A stretch of 45,547 nucleotides of DNA from an uncultured Bacillota bacterium (GCA_949295785.1 CASFMJ010000102.1:1-45547); one strand, 5' to 3'. Shown: positions 8,063 through 16,597, counted from the stretch's first letter. Made by a program: numbers and translations. Notes: a model not told the origin generated them from the letters alone.

Positions 8063-9088
8063 TTATTTACAATTGTCAGTCATTGTTTTTAACCTTGGGG
8101 TTATCATTTTTTTAAGCAAACTGTCAAAAATCGGCAGCGAAGTAATCACAACTATTACAAGTGCTGTGGCAAATATACAGGCGTACATCAATGTACCTGT
8201 TGTGTAAGTAAATATTACAGTTCCCAATCCGCATATTCCCCACAGTATATCAATTACACTGAGATGAAACGCGTATACCGGCAGTGTTCTGCCTCCCATT
8301 GCAGTAATAAGCGGTATTCGCTTTTCCGGAATAAGAACAGCGATTGAAAAGACCATCGCGAAGACAATGATGTAATATACTGCCCGGAGCAAACATCCGT
8401 ATTCTGAGAACATTTCCAGCTGCTCATAAGGATTCCTTCCTGTAAGAAGCGGCCTCAGCCAGTATATTTTTTCACCGTAAACCATTACACAAACGGTTAC
8501 TGTGGTAAATATCAGACCATAGAAGATTTTAACCCATGTCCTGCATCTGATAAAAATACGTCTTTTACCACTAAGCATATATCCTGCGAGGAAAAACGGA
8601 TAATATACTATTATCCTGCTCAATATCAGCCAGTCACCTATTTGGCTGTCATAGCCCGCAAAGCAGCTCAGAATGACCGAGCATATAAATACCCATCTCA
8701 TATCTGCTTTCTGTAAAAGCAACGTTATAATGCAATATGCAAATAAAGCTCCGGCATACCATGCTATGCCGGATTCTGACAGGATCGATATACTTCCTTT
8801 GCCATATATAATGTAGCGTATCCCGTTCCGCAATATTTTAACGGCAAAATACAATATCAGATATGAGAAAATCGTCTTATATTTTCTTTTCTCAATGGTC
8901 TTTCCGGAAAAAATCCCGGATACAAAAAGAAATGCCGGCATATGAAAAATATAAATATACAGAAACAGTTTTCTGAACCAAATGTAATTTTCAGTGTACA
9001 TCTCGCTGATGTGCCCCAGAACAACACAAAATATCAGGAAAAATTTCATGTTGTCCCATTTTGCAATTCTCTCAATCTGCTTATCCAT
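8063..9088 (-). CDS. Acyltransferase family 3 membrane protein
   Basis: Predicted integral membrane O-acyltransferase. The 341-residue protein has about ten hydrophobic segments and the family signature near the N-terminus: WDNMKFFLIFCVVLGH (about 10-25, with the catalytic-type His) and later FHMPAFLFVSG (about 48). Such enzymes acetylate or succinylate sugars or cell-wall polymers at the membrane. Being inside the teichoic acid operon, it may modify the polymer or its precursor, but the acceptor is unknown. A weak site (GGCGGGA) precedes the ATG at 9088, 42 bp after the upstream gene. Confidence 0.8.
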   Translation of the reverse strand: MDKQIERIAKWDNMKFFLIFCVVLGHISEMYTENYIWFRKLFLYIYIFHMPAFLFVSGIFSGKTIEKRKYKTIFSYLILYFAVKILRNGIRYIIYGKGSISILSESGIAWYAGALFAYCIITLLLQKADMRWVFICSVILSCFAGYDSQIGDWLILSRIIVYYPFFLAGYMLSGKRRIFIRCRTWVKIFYGLIFTTVTVCVMVYGEKIYWLRPLLTGRNPYEQLEMFSEYGCLLRAVYYIIVFAMVFSIAVLIPEKRIPLITAMGGRTLPVYAFHLSVIDILWGICGLGTVIFTYTTGTLMYACIFATALVIVVITSLPIFDSLLKKMITPRLKTMTDNCK

Positions 9089-9130
9089 ACAAAAAAATCC
9101 CGCCTGTTTTTATACTTTTAAACAACTCTC

Positions 9131-10450
9131 TTATTGCATATATACCGCAGACTCGTATCTCAGAAGAACTTCTCTGATATGATCATTCACCAGTTCTTCT
9201 GCTTTTGCAGGTATGCTTCTGCACAGCACTTTTTCATATTGTGCAGGCAGATATTGATGAAGGAGTCCGAGAGGTATACCTGCAGCATCTATATTTTCAT
9301 AAAGTTTCTTTATTGCATCTTGTATTTCATCTGTTGAAAAATAATATCTGCATCTGTCTGAAAGGCTGTACTTTCTGTCAATAAGCTGCTGAAGGCTGCT
9401 TCCGTGATAATGATTCTTCCAGTTCCTGGGATCGGTCATCATTACCTTTTCCATTACATCAGGAAAGTTCACCGGTCTGCGTCCGCATATCATACCCCTT
9501 TCATCTGTCAATGCCTGTTCTATATGGCCCAGTGCAAAAAGTGCCTCTCTGAACGCAAATGTCAGCTGGGGTCCGACTTTAAGAATTCCCACCCCGTCTT
9601 CAACCATTTCGCGTAGCGCTTCCACAGGCTGATAGTCGGTAGAATGGCCTTCAAGCATTATCTCAGGGTTCTTGGCACATTCGCTGCAAAGATCTTCTGC
9701 CGCTGATCTGCTGTATATATGAACTTCATTATTTCCAAACTCTACTCCCGGTTGAACAACTACGGCTATTACATCTTTCATGCCGTTTTTTGCTCCCTGT
9801 CTCTCAAATTCGGTTTCATAAGCATCTAACGTGTGCTTTAGGGCACTGGGCGAAGTTACGTTCAGACGTTCCTCTGATTCCTGGCTTCCGCCGGGTATTG
9901 GAACTTCGCTCCCAATTATATATGACGGTCTTTTTGCATCAGGGCAGGTTTTCTTGAGTTGTTCATATGCTTCCATGGAAACTTTGTATAGTTCCACGCC
10001 TCGTCTGGCAACAGTCTGATCGGAAAGGGGCTTTTCAGAATCATCATTCTTAAGCCTCATGCTTGTGTCCAGATGTATTTTTGTATATCCTGCTGCTGTA
10101 AACTGTCTCACCAGTTCTCTGGCCTTTTCCATCGCTGTGTCTTCATCCTCATCTGCCCATGTCAAAGGTCCCAGATGATCTCCCCCTAAAATTATTTTAT
10201 CTTTGGGACACCCTGTTTCTTTAGCGATATCATATATAAAGTTTCTGTAGTCTTCCGGTGTCATCCCTGTATAACCGCCAAACTGATTTACCTGATTGGC
10301 AGTCGCCTCTACGAGAACTGTCCTTCCGGTTTCTGCCGCATGGATAAGTATTGCCTTCAGTACCTGCGGGTTAGCGGTGCAGTAGGAAGGTATTCCGGCT
10401 GCTTTTCCTTTTTTTCTTTCTTGTAAAATGTCACGCATTATATCTTTCAT
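9131..10450 (-). CDS. GatZ/KbaZ-like protein (tagatose-bisphosphate aldolase non-catalytic subunit family)
   Basis: The family member GatZ stabilises the class II aldolase GatY. This 439-residue protein shows the family features: YCTANPQVLKAIL, VLVEATANQVNQFGGYTGM (about 45), ILGGDHLGPLTW (about 90), KIHLDTSMRL (about 125), VVVQPGVEFG (about 230), and a long C-terminal helical part. No catalytic GatY/KbaY partner is in the window, and the gene sits in a teichoic acid operon. Start chosen at ATG 10450 with AAAGGA upstream; an upstream in-frame start at 10483 is less well supported. The gene overlaps the end of the preceding transferase gene by 20 bp, so the two are translated from one transcript. 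Its job here is unknown; it may supply or rearrange a sugar phosphate for the polymer. Confidence 0.8.
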   Translation of the reverse strand: MKDIMRDILQERKKGKAAGIPSYCTANPQVLKAILIHAAETGRTVLVEATANQVNQFGGYTGMTPEDYRNFIYDIAKETGCPKDKIILGGDHLGPLTWADEDEDTAMEKARELVRQFTAAGYTKIHLDTSMRLKNDDSEKPLSDQTVARRGVELYKVSMEAYEQLKKTCPDAKRPSYIIGSEVPIPGGSQESEERLNVTSPSALKHTLDAYETEFERQGAKNGMKDVIAVVVQPGVEFGNNEVHIYSRSAAEDLCSECAKNPEIMLEGHSTDYQPVEALREMVEDGVGILKVGPQLTFAFREALFALGHIEQALTDERGMICGRRPVNFPDVMEKVMMTDPRNWKNHYHGSSLQQLIDRKYSLSDRCRYYFSTDEIQDAIKKLYENIDAAGIPLGLLHQYLPAQYEKVLCRSIPAKAEELVNDHIREVLLRYESAVYMQ

Positions 10451-11585
10451 TGTTTTTACCTGTTCCTTTAACAATAAGATCAACTATCGCCTGTGTACAT
10501 CCTCCCTCAGGGATAACAACATTTCTTTTAATAAATTCTTCAAATCGATTTCCGTCAAACTCATCTGACTCTATGGCCCTTATTATAACCTCCGGATCGT
10601 CTGAAAAAACAGTGGGCACATCTTTTTCCAGGTCAAGATTAAACTCACGCTTACCGGAGTATTCTTTCCAGTCATATGCATACAGAAAGACCGGTCTTCC
10701 CACAAGCCCTGCTTCATAAATAACACTTGAATAGTCACTTATTATATAATCACACGCCATGATAAGTTCAATGGTCTTATAAGGCAGAACTATCAGTCCG
10801 GGAACATTGATATGCGCTCTGCTGTTGGGATGAGGACTGTATATCAGATTATATCTGTCAAAATCAATCCGGCAGATAAGATCTCTGATGCCTGATTCTT
10901 CTCCTTCATCTTCCTTCCTGAAGGTGGGACAATATAAAATATTTTTTTTATGCAGAAGTTCAGGATGTCCGCCAAGTATTTTCTGACGCTGGGTTTCTAT
11001 ATAATCTTTATCAGTGAGAAGGTCAACTTTTGGCAAAGGAATCTGCAGTACTTTTTCTTCAGCTATATGGAAACCCTCAATATAATCTCTGATAAAACTA
11101 TACGACGAGATCAGAGCCCAATCATAGTTTCTATGCATTTTCATGATTGCAGCAATTTCAGGAGAGGTTCCTTCTTCCTCACCGATCATGGCATAACCGA
11201 ACTTTTTCATGCATCCTATAGCATGCCAGATCTGAATGACTGTCAGATTCTTTTTATGTTTTAATACACTTATAGCTATTGAATACCCGTCTGTCACGGC
11301 AACTTCTGCTGTTGCAAGATGGTACATCTGTTTTATGATATGTATGGCATAAAGAATATGCTGGAGCAACCCGTCATTTATTCTTTTGGTCAGATATACA
11401 ACTTTAACCTCAGGTGCTCTCGTATGAAGACTTTCTCCTAATAATCGAAAGTCAACAGTCACATTATTTTCCTGCCTGCTTATGAATACTACTTTTTTCC
11501 TGCTTGGCAATATTTTAAAAAACAGATACAGCAGATTGAGTACCCCTATCCCCATCTTCAATACTGCCAGTTTAATACCTGTCAT
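10431..11585 (-). CDS. CDP-glycerol glycerophosphotransferase family protein (short TagF/TarF-like)
   Basis: Predicted to add polyol-phosphate units, perhaps the priming unit, to teichoic acid. The 384-residue protein has the catalytic half without the extra N-terminal domain of the plus-strand paralogue. It starts with a hydrophobic segment (about 5-25) and then shows IQIWHAIGCMKKFGY (about 130), LYCPTFRKED (about 215), LIYSPHPNSR (about 250), and DYIISDYSSVIYEAGLVGRPVFLY (about 290). It is the first gene of the seven-gene operon and follows a good promoter. AAGGA precedes the ATG at 11585 by about 10 nt. Whether it acts as primase or polymerase cannot be decided from the sequence. Confidence 0.85.
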   Translation of the reverse strand: MTGIKLAVLKMGIGVLNLLYLFFKILPSRKKVVFISRQENNVTVDFRLLGESLHTRAPEVKVVYLTKRINDGLLQHILYAIHIIKQMYHLATAEVAVTDGYSIAISVLKHKKNLTVIQIWHAIGCMKKFGYAMIGEEEGTSPEIAAIMKMHRNYDWALISSYSFIRDYIEGFHIAEEKVLQIPLPKVDLLTDKDYIETQRQKILGGHPELLHKKNILYCPTFRKEDEGEESGIRDLICRIDFDRYNLIYSPHPNSRAHINVPGLIVLPYKTIELIMACDYIISDYSSVIYEAGLVGRPVFLYAYDWKEYSGKREFNLDLEKDVPTVFSDDPEVIIRAIESDEFDGNRFEEFIKRNVVIPEGGCTQAIVDLIVKGTGKNNERYNA

Positions 11586-11645
11586 ACATTTACGTTCCTT
11601 ATCTCATCTAAATTTTTTATCAGATAATCTTAAAATCCGTGTAAA

Positions 11646-11678
11646 ATTATATCATATTTCACCTTTTCGTACAAGGTG
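11646..11678 (-). promoter_or_regulatory. Promoter of the teichoic acid operon with inverted repeat
   Basis: Minus strand TTGTAC (11674-11669) and TATAAT (11651-11646), spacer 17 bp. An inverted repeat, CACCTT at 11660-11665 with AAGGTG at 11673-11678, overlaps the -35 element and could be a regulator site. Confidence 0.65.
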
Positions 11679-12042
11679 CCATTCTTGTTGTTATTTTGCA
11701 GTTTTCAAGGGTTTATGCACACATTTTCAACAAATTGGTCATACAACCGTCAATTTGCCCGATGCCAGATATACCGGCATATTTTATGTTATATCATTTG
11801 TCCATTAAGTTAACCAATCAGAAGCTTCTGTCATATCAATATTTTTCTGATAATATATTGTGGTATTTTAGAATCTTTTACAGCTTTTTCAAGAGTGCAT
11901 GCAATTAAATCGAAAGCTTTCAGTCGCCTTATTTGGAACAGCATCATGGATTCATACAGATATTTTCTGTAGTTACGATTGAAAATCGCGGTATTTGTTT
12001 ACTTTCATACTGCTTTTTTATAAAAAGTGAAAATCAAAGTTT
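11679..12042. other. Long intergenic region with no gene seen
   Basis: Between the divergent teichoic acid operon and the TPR cassette. It is very A+T-rich. No credible open frame with a ribosome binding site, and no tRNA, was seen on either strand. Confidence 0.5.
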
Positions 12043-12062
12043 CATAAAAGTTAACTTTTATG
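12043..12062. promoter_or_regulatory. Perfect 20-bp palindrome upstream of the TPR cassette
   Basis: Half-site CATAAAAGTT followed directly by its reverse complement. It lies 60-80 bp before the TPR gene and just upstream of TTGAAA and an A+T-rich -10-like TATTATA. It is placed as an operator would be for a regulator of the three-gene cassette. Confidence 0.5.
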
Positions 12063-12122
12063 CTTGAAATTCAAAAAAAGTGATAATCTTTATTATATAA
12101 GCAGATTTCAGGGAGGGAATCG

Positions 12123-12947
12123 ATGACGATAAACGAAATCTTTAATCAGATAGACAGGCTTTTTTCCGCTAACCAGGCTCACGACGTTGAACCTTTTCTC
12201 TTATCGCAGCTTTATAAGGCAGAAGCAATTGATGATTATGAAAAGATACTCGTAATCTGCAATGAACTGGGAGGCCTTTACAGAGCAACAGGTCGCTGCG
12301 ATGAAGGCATTAAAGTTTATGAAAAAGCTATAGACTGCATAAACCGTCTTGGCCTTCTGAATACAGAAAATCACGCAACAACACTAATAAACTACGGGAC
12401 CACCTGTGCTGTCAAAGGTGAAAGCCAAAAGGGACTTGCTCTTTTCAAAAAAGCCGAAGAAATCCTCTTGAAATCAGGACTTGGAAAAGATTACCGCATG
12501 GCGGCACTACATAATAATATGAGTATGCTCTGTCAGGATATGGCTTTTTATGACAAAGCTCTTTATCATCTGAAACAAGGACTTGATATTCTGCAAGAAC
12601 TTAAAGACTGTCAGAGTGAAATAGCTACAACTTATTCCAATATGGCTCAGATATACCTGCTTAAGGGAAATATCTCCGAGGCTCAAAGTGCATGTGATTA
12701 TGCCATAAGTCAATTTGAAAACATTACAGGTGACCGAGATGTTCACTACAGTGCTGCCATTGAAACAAGATCACGTATTCGACTTGCATACGGAGATACA
12801 GCCGGTGCAGACGATGATCTGAAAAAAGCCCTTAGACTGATCGAAAGAGATTATGGCAAAGATAGTCCCCTGTGGAATGCTCTTTCAAAAAATCTTCAGC
12901 AGCTTGAGGCATCTTTAACATCATCAGATCCGGATGCATGTAAGTAA
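12123..12947 (+). CDS. Tetratricopeptide repeat protein
   Basis: Cytoplasmic helical repeat protein, probably a protein-interaction scaffold. The 274-residue protein has about five TPR units between residues 40 and 250. Examples are the segments around ATTLINYGTTCAVKGESQKGLALFKKAEE and ATTYSNMAQIYLLKGNISEAQ, each with the small-residue/aromatic pattern of TPR helices. There is no signal peptide or membrane segment. GGGAGGG lies before the ATG at 12123. The DUF4037 gene follows after 29 bp and the DUF4125 gene after that, all on the same strand, so it is probably the first gene of a three-gene operon. Confidence 0.85.
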   Translation: MTINEIFNQIDRLFSANQAHDVEPFLLSQLYKAEAIDDYEKILVICNELGGLYRATGRCDEGIKVYEKAIDCINRLGLLNTENHATTLINYGTTCAVKGESQKGLALFKKAEEILLKSGLGKDYRMAALHNNMSMLCQDMAFYDKALYHLKQGLDILQELKDCQSEIATTYSNMAQIYLLKGNISEAQSACDYAISQFENITGDRDVHYSAAIETRSRIRLAYGDTAGADDDLKKALRLIERDYGKDSPLWNALSKNLQQLEASLTSSDPDACK

Positions 12948-12976
12948 GAGAGCATTAAGAAAGGGAGTATCCGACA

Positions 12977-13891
12977 ATGAAGCACCTTGATATATGCAGA
13001 AAATATTTTGAAACATTTGGCTTAGAAATGATAGAAACCAGCTTTCCCCAGCTTATTGGAAGATACGCAGCGGGTCTTGCAGGAGAAGGTTCCGGTTGTT
13101 TCGGTTATGATGATGAAATATCCCGGGATCATGATTTTGCACCCGGCTTTTGCATATGGCTCACAGATGAAGACTATGACAGATGGGGAAGCATTATTCA
13201 GACACAATATGACAGTCTGCCTTCTGAGTTTATGGGTATCGATAAAAAAAACACCATTGCCCATGATCGTATGGGGGTAATGAAAATTTCTTCTTTTTAT
13301 GCATCGTTTACCGGATGTTCCGACATACCATCTTCAACACTCGACTGGTTTCTTATTTCCGAGCAGTCTCTGGCCGCCGCAACTAACGGAGAAGTTTTTA
13401 CTGACGGCTTAGGAAAGTTTACCCGTATACGCAATGCATTACTTGATTTTTATCCGGATGATGTGCTACTGAAAAAACTGGCAGCCAGATGCGCAATTAT
13501 TTCCCAGTCCGGTCAATACAACATGACAAGGTGTATGAAAAGAGGCGATATGGTTGCCGCCGGTATGGCTCTTTCCAAATTTGCAGAAGCCGCCATATCC
13601 ATGATCCATCTTTTGAATCGTAAAGCTATGCCCTTTTATAAATGGTCTTTCAGGAGTCTGACAGAAATCGACATAAAAGCAGCTTCACTCATAGAAACAG
13701 CTGTCGGCTCAGGTCCGAAAAAAGCTCAACCGTATATAGAAGAACTATGCGCATATATTTCAGACATGTTGAGAAGCCGTGGGCTTGTTACCACATCAGG
13801 TAATTTTCTCCAGGATCATATACCGCAGCTTATGGTCGCAATAAAAGATGAACAGCTGTCACAGCTGCATCCGATGGCAGATTGCCCATAA
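12977..13891 (+). CDS. DUF4037 protein with nucleotidyltransferase-like motif
   Basis: Function unknown. The 304-residue protein has near its N-terminus GEGSGCFGYDDEISRDHDF (about residues 35-53), which fits the nucleotidyltransferase-superfamily pattern of a Gly-Ser followed by Asp-x-Asp: S-R-D-H-D. Further on are FAPGFCIWL and a mostly helical C-terminal part (about 160-300). This resembles DUF4037. Enzymes of the superfamily move nucleotides onto proteins, antibiotics or RNA, so an AMP-transfer role is possible but not shown. AAGGGAG precedes the ATG at 12977. Downstream lies a DUF4125 gene 55 bp away. Confidence 0.75.
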   Translation: MKHLDICRKYFETFGLEMIETSFPQLIGRYAAGLAGEGSGCFGYDDEISRDHDFAPGFCIWLTDEDYDRWGSIIQTQYDSLPSEFMGIDKKNTIAHDRMGVMKISSFYASFTGCSDIPSSTLDWFLISEQSLAAATNGEVFTDGLGKFTRIRNALLDFYPDDVLLKKLAARCAIISQSGQYNMTRCMKRGDMVAAGMALSKFAEAAISMIHLLNRKAMPFYKWSFRSLTEIDIKAASLIETAVGSGPKKAQPYIEELCAYISDMLRSRGLVTTSGNFLQDHIPQLMVAIKDEQLSQLHPMADCP

Positions 13892-13946
13892 TATACGATT
13901 ATCACAAAAGCAAAGAGCACATGTAAATATGCGAAAGGAAAAAAAC

Positions 13947-14552
13947 ATGAACGAAAAAATTGAAGAAATAATAAAAACAGAATGGCAGATGTTCCAGAAA
14001 GTCAATAATATAGGCGGCAGGGCTTGCTGTCAGGATGATTATGAGACATTTTACATAATGAGACGCAGTCAGTATGAGAACTGGACCGAAAAAATGATAG
14101 ATGTTTATCTTGACTTTATTTTGCATGCAGATTATATCGGACGTAATCTTGTGGAGGAAAAATACGCACGTATGATGGCTTATACTGATATCCATTATTA
14201 TAACAAGCACCTCCGGGACAGGCTTGCACCGGTTCCTCTGAGAAATTACCGGATTATAAATGAAATACTGAAAATTCTTCTTCCCTGGGAAGATCAGATT
14301 GCCCGCGCTTATCCAAAACTTGCCGGCTGCGGGAGACCTGTACATTCTGAAGACGATCAATATGGATTCACTTCTATGGAAACATATGCGCGGGGCGAAA
14401 TGGAAACTTATCCTCAGCAGCTTCTTCTGCTTTACCTTGATTATATAAAAGAACTGCAGGCACAGGGACTTTCATTTTCTGAAAAAGTAATGACCTCAAT
14501 GGTAGCCCGGTACGGTTATGAAAGTATTCAGGAAGCGGAAGAGTCAATATAA
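13947..14552 (+). CDS. DUF4125 family protein
   Basis: Function unknown. The 201-residue soluble protein has the conserved segment NNIGGRACCQDDYETFYIMR (about 22-41) followed by SQYENW, typical of DUF4125, and a second conserved region with YGFTSMETYARGEMETYP (about 135). The start is the ATG at 13947 with AAAGGA 7 nt upstream; a longer open frame from 13848 overlaps the previous gene and has no such site. Third gene of the TPR-DUF4037-DUF4125 set. The paired Cys and the acidic/aromatic residues in the conserved block could form an active or metal site, but this is only a guess. Confidence 0.75.
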   Translation: MNEKIEEIIKTEWQMFQKVNNIGGRACCQDDYETFYIMRRSQYENWTEKMIDVYLDFILHADYIGRNLVEEKYARMMAYTDIHYYNKHLRDRLAPVPLRNYRIINEILKILLPWEDQIARAYPKLAGCGRPVHSEDDQYGFTSMETYARGEMETYPQQLLLLYLDYIKELQAQGLSFSEKVMTSMVARYGYESIQEAEESI

Positions 14553-14661
14553 ACCGGCTTTAATTATTTCTATTTTTAGCCGCATGTGTACTGGTACCAT
14601 AACTTTAAATTCGCACATTACAAATTAAAGCATACAGTGCCTGATTTCATTATATTACACT

Positions 14662-15018
14662 TTATTCTTTTTTTGTGCCGTCCACAAAAGCTTTGATTAT
14701 ATTTTCAATGGTTCTCATCTGTGTATAGCTGCAGCTTCTGAGCAAACCCGCAATCTCATCACACACACGGGAGTATTCCTCATCTTTTTCTGTCGGGTAT
14801 CGGCTCCACCCTAATATATAATCGGGGGTCACAGACAGAGCCTCACATATTGAACATAATGTGTTTAGGGACATTCCTTTGTCACCATATTCTATGGAAG
14901 CAATGGTCTGTTCAGATTTTGACACTTTTTCTGCCAATTGTGCTCTTGTCATACCATTAGCTATTCTCATCGACATTATCCTGCGTCCTGTTTTTTTTAT
15001 GTCAATTCTGTTTTTCAT
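14662..15018 (-). CDS. XRE-family transcriptional regulator
   Basis: A DNA-binding regulator of 118 residues. The helix-turn-helix spans about residues 10-65: RRIMSMRIANGMTRAQLAEKVSKSEQTIASIEYGDKGMSLNTLCSICEALSVTPDYILG, the classic Cro/CI-type layout. The C-terminal 45 residues are charged and probably mediate dimerisation. AAAGGAG precedes the ATG by about 7 nt. The region upstream carries the same bipartite motif found upstream of the ECF sigma gene, so this gene may be in the sigma factor's regulon. Confidence 0.85.
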   Translation of the reverse strand: MKNRIDIKKTGRRIMSMRIANGMTRAQLAEKVSKSEQTIASIEYGDKGMSLNTLCSICEALSVTPDYILGWSRYPTEKDEEYSRVCDEIAGLLRSCSYTQMRTIENIIKAFVDGTKKE

Positions 15019-15094
15019 TATTTTCTCCTTTATTTGTCTGCTGTTTTTTATGTCATTCTTTAAAGTTATCGCTTTTCAACTTTAGGTTGAAGCA

Positions 15095-15129
15095 ACCAGC
15101 GGTTTATCCAATTACTACTTACAGACAAA
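15095..15129 (-). promoter_or_regulatory. Candidate ECF-sigma promoter of the XRE gene
   Basis: On the minus strand TTTGTCTGTAAGT (15129-15117) is followed after exactly 18 nt by TGGT (15098-15095). The same arrangement occurs upstream of the ECF sigma gene (16008-15974, with CGGT). A repeated -35/-10-like pair of non-housekeeping type before a sigma gene and its neighbour suggests autoregulation. Confidence 0.45.
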
Positions 15130-15130
15130 T

Positions 15131-15204
15131 TTTGAAGAAAATAAAAACGACCTCTGAAAATAAGGCCAAAATTCCGGTTTCAGCATTACCTGTAAAGAGG
15201 TTGT
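15131..15204 (-). terminator. Terminator-like hairpin after the ECF sigma gene
   Basis: Minus-strand arms ACAACCTCT (15204-15196) and AGAGGTCGT (15155-15147), with an inner partly paired loop, are followed by TTTTTATTTTC. Confidence 0.5.
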
Positions 15205-15263
15205 ATGTTTGTCATTACATCTGTTAAAATTTATATCCTACATCTATAAAGTTCTTTTACAAG

Positions 15264-15833
15264 CTATGGCTTAATATCTATATCTTCATTTTCTATCATC
15301 TTGCGCAATTTTTCCTTTGATCTTTTCGATATAGTTCTTACGTTGCTATCGCTTTCTTTCAGGATAGTTGCAATGTCACGGAGTTTGTAGCCATACGCAT
15401 AATACAATGTCAGCACCCTTTGTTCTTTAAGACTGAGTCGGCAGACAAGAGATTGAAGCTGTTCTCTGTCCAGACTTTTCACCAGCTGGGTAAACTGTTC
15501 ATCAGTAGATGTTTGTGTCCATATGTCATTATACTCAGCATGCTCAGAAAGAGTCTGTTCATTTATTTTTCTGCTCTGTTCCTTTCTCATATAGCGAATA
15601 GCCTGTCTCCTTGCTATCTTAAGAATCCAGTACTTTGCTTTCGTTTCATCCCGAACTTTTTCTATATATGTAAATGCCTCTATATATGTGTCCTGTATCA
15701 CATCTTCTACATCTTCCTGTGGAAGATCGAACATTCTTATATAATGAAGCACATCTTTATAAAATGTCAGAAGAAGTTCCACTCTATCTTTATGTTCACT
15801 TAAAATACTTTCAGACAATAATGTTGTTTTCAT
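15264..15833 (-). CDS. ECF-type RNA polymerase sigma factor
   Basis: Directs RNA polymerase to a small set of promoters. From the ATG at 15833 the protein has 189 residues, the usual ECF length. Region 2 shows DVIQDTYIEAFTYIEKVRDETKAKYWILKIARRQAIRYMRK. Region 4 shows LSLKEQRVLTLYYAYGYKLRDIATILKESDSNVRTISKRSKEKLRKMI, a helix-turn-helix. The open frame runs back to 16007, but the ATG at 15971 falls inside the predicted -10 element (CGGT at 15977-15974) and no ribosome binding site precedes the upstream starts, so the later start is preferred. Its own site is weak (GGAAGAG, rather far). No anti-sigma gene is adjacent. Confidence 0.8.
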   Translation of the reverse strand: MKTTLLSESILSEHKDRVELLLTFYKDVLHYIRMFDLPQEDVEDVIQDTYIEAFTYIEKVRDETKAKYWILKIARRQAIRYMRKEQSRKINEQTLSEHAEYNDIWTQTSTDEQFTQLVKSLDREQLQSLVCRLSLKEQRVLTLYYAYGYKLRDIATILKESDSNVRTISKRSKEKLRKMIENEDIDIKP

Positions 15834-15973
15834 AAATAATGTCTCACTCTTCCATTTTTTTGTATGCTGATACGTTTTTTCTGAATCGTTCTGCAGCAAA
15901 ACAACTTTTTTACTACAAACATTATACTCCTTTTCACCGCAACTTTTCAACGATTCTTCTTTAATACTCATAT

Positions 15974-16008
15974 ACCGTGTGTTTAGTTTGATATAACTTA
16001 CAGACAAA
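15974..16008 (-). promoter_or_regulatory. Candidate autoregulated promoter of the ECF sigma gene
   Basis: Minus strand TTTGTCTGTAAGT (16008-15996), 18-nt spacer, CGGT (15977-15974). It matches the element before the XRE gene in both halves and in spacing. Confidence 0.45.
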
Positions 16009-16048
16009 ATTTTTCAAAAAAAAAGAAAAATCTGCAAAATTATGCAAC

Positions 16049-16062
16049 TTTTTGGCCAAAAA
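16049..16062. promoter_or_regulatory. Palindrome TTTTTGGCCAAAAA upstream of the second XRE gene
   Basis: Perfect 14-bp palindrome about 65 bp before the ATG at 16127, next to a TATTATATAG -10-like sequence. Position and symmetry suit a dimeric XRE repressor, but it is short and A/T-flanked. Confidence 0.3.
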
Positions 16063-16126
16063 AATACACTTATTATATAGAGACTTATGTTTCAGTAAAA
16101 TATCATATCGCAAAAGGAGAGAAGTT

Positions 16127-16519
16127 ATGAAATTGGATATGCAAATGAGAATAGCAGCAAATTTAAGAACGCTTCGTACAAGTAAACGTTTAAGTCAGGA
16201 GGAAATTGCCAGTTTTATAGGTATCAGCAGGTCTCTCTATACTCATTATGAACTTGGCCACCGTCCTCAGGATGCAGAAGCGCTTTATATCATATCAACC
16301 CGCCTTGGTATTGATATGACTGCATTCTTTGAAAATGACCCGCAAAAATTTCTCAGCTATCTCGCAAGTAACGCATACCAGGATGAGGAAATGACAGAGC
16401 TTATTAATATATACAGACGCCTCTCACCATTCTCGAAAGGTATGCTCATTGAAAAGGCGTTCAGCCTGCTAGAGAAAGAAAAAGATAAAGATAAAAATAA
16501 AAGTCATTTATTTGAGTGA
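16127..16519 (+). CDS. XRE-family transcriptional regulator
   Basis: A 130-residue DNA-binding protein. The helix-turn-helix lies at about residues 8-63, with LRTLRTSKRLSQEEIASFIGISRSLYTHYELGHRPQDAEALYIISTRLGIDMTAFF. The C-terminal part is helical and ends with a Lys/Asp-rich tail. The ATG at 16127 is preceded by AAAGGAG at 7 nt; the frame is open further upstream but without a site. It is divergent from the ECF sigma gene and ends at a strong terminator, so it is probably monocistronic. Target genes are not known; neighbours are the sigma gene and the giant surface protein. Confidence 0.85.
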   Translation: MKLDMQMRIAANLRTLRTSKRLSQEEIASFIGISRSLYTHYELGHRPQDAEALYIISTRLGIDMTAFFENDPQKFLSYLASNAYQDEEMTELINIYRRLSPFSKGMLIEKAFSLLEKEKDKDKNKSHLFE

Positions 16520-16597
16520 GTCAATAATTATCCCCATGTCTTGCTTTCAGTTTATTTCACTAGATCTGAGCGTCATAGATAAATATATGGTAAAACC

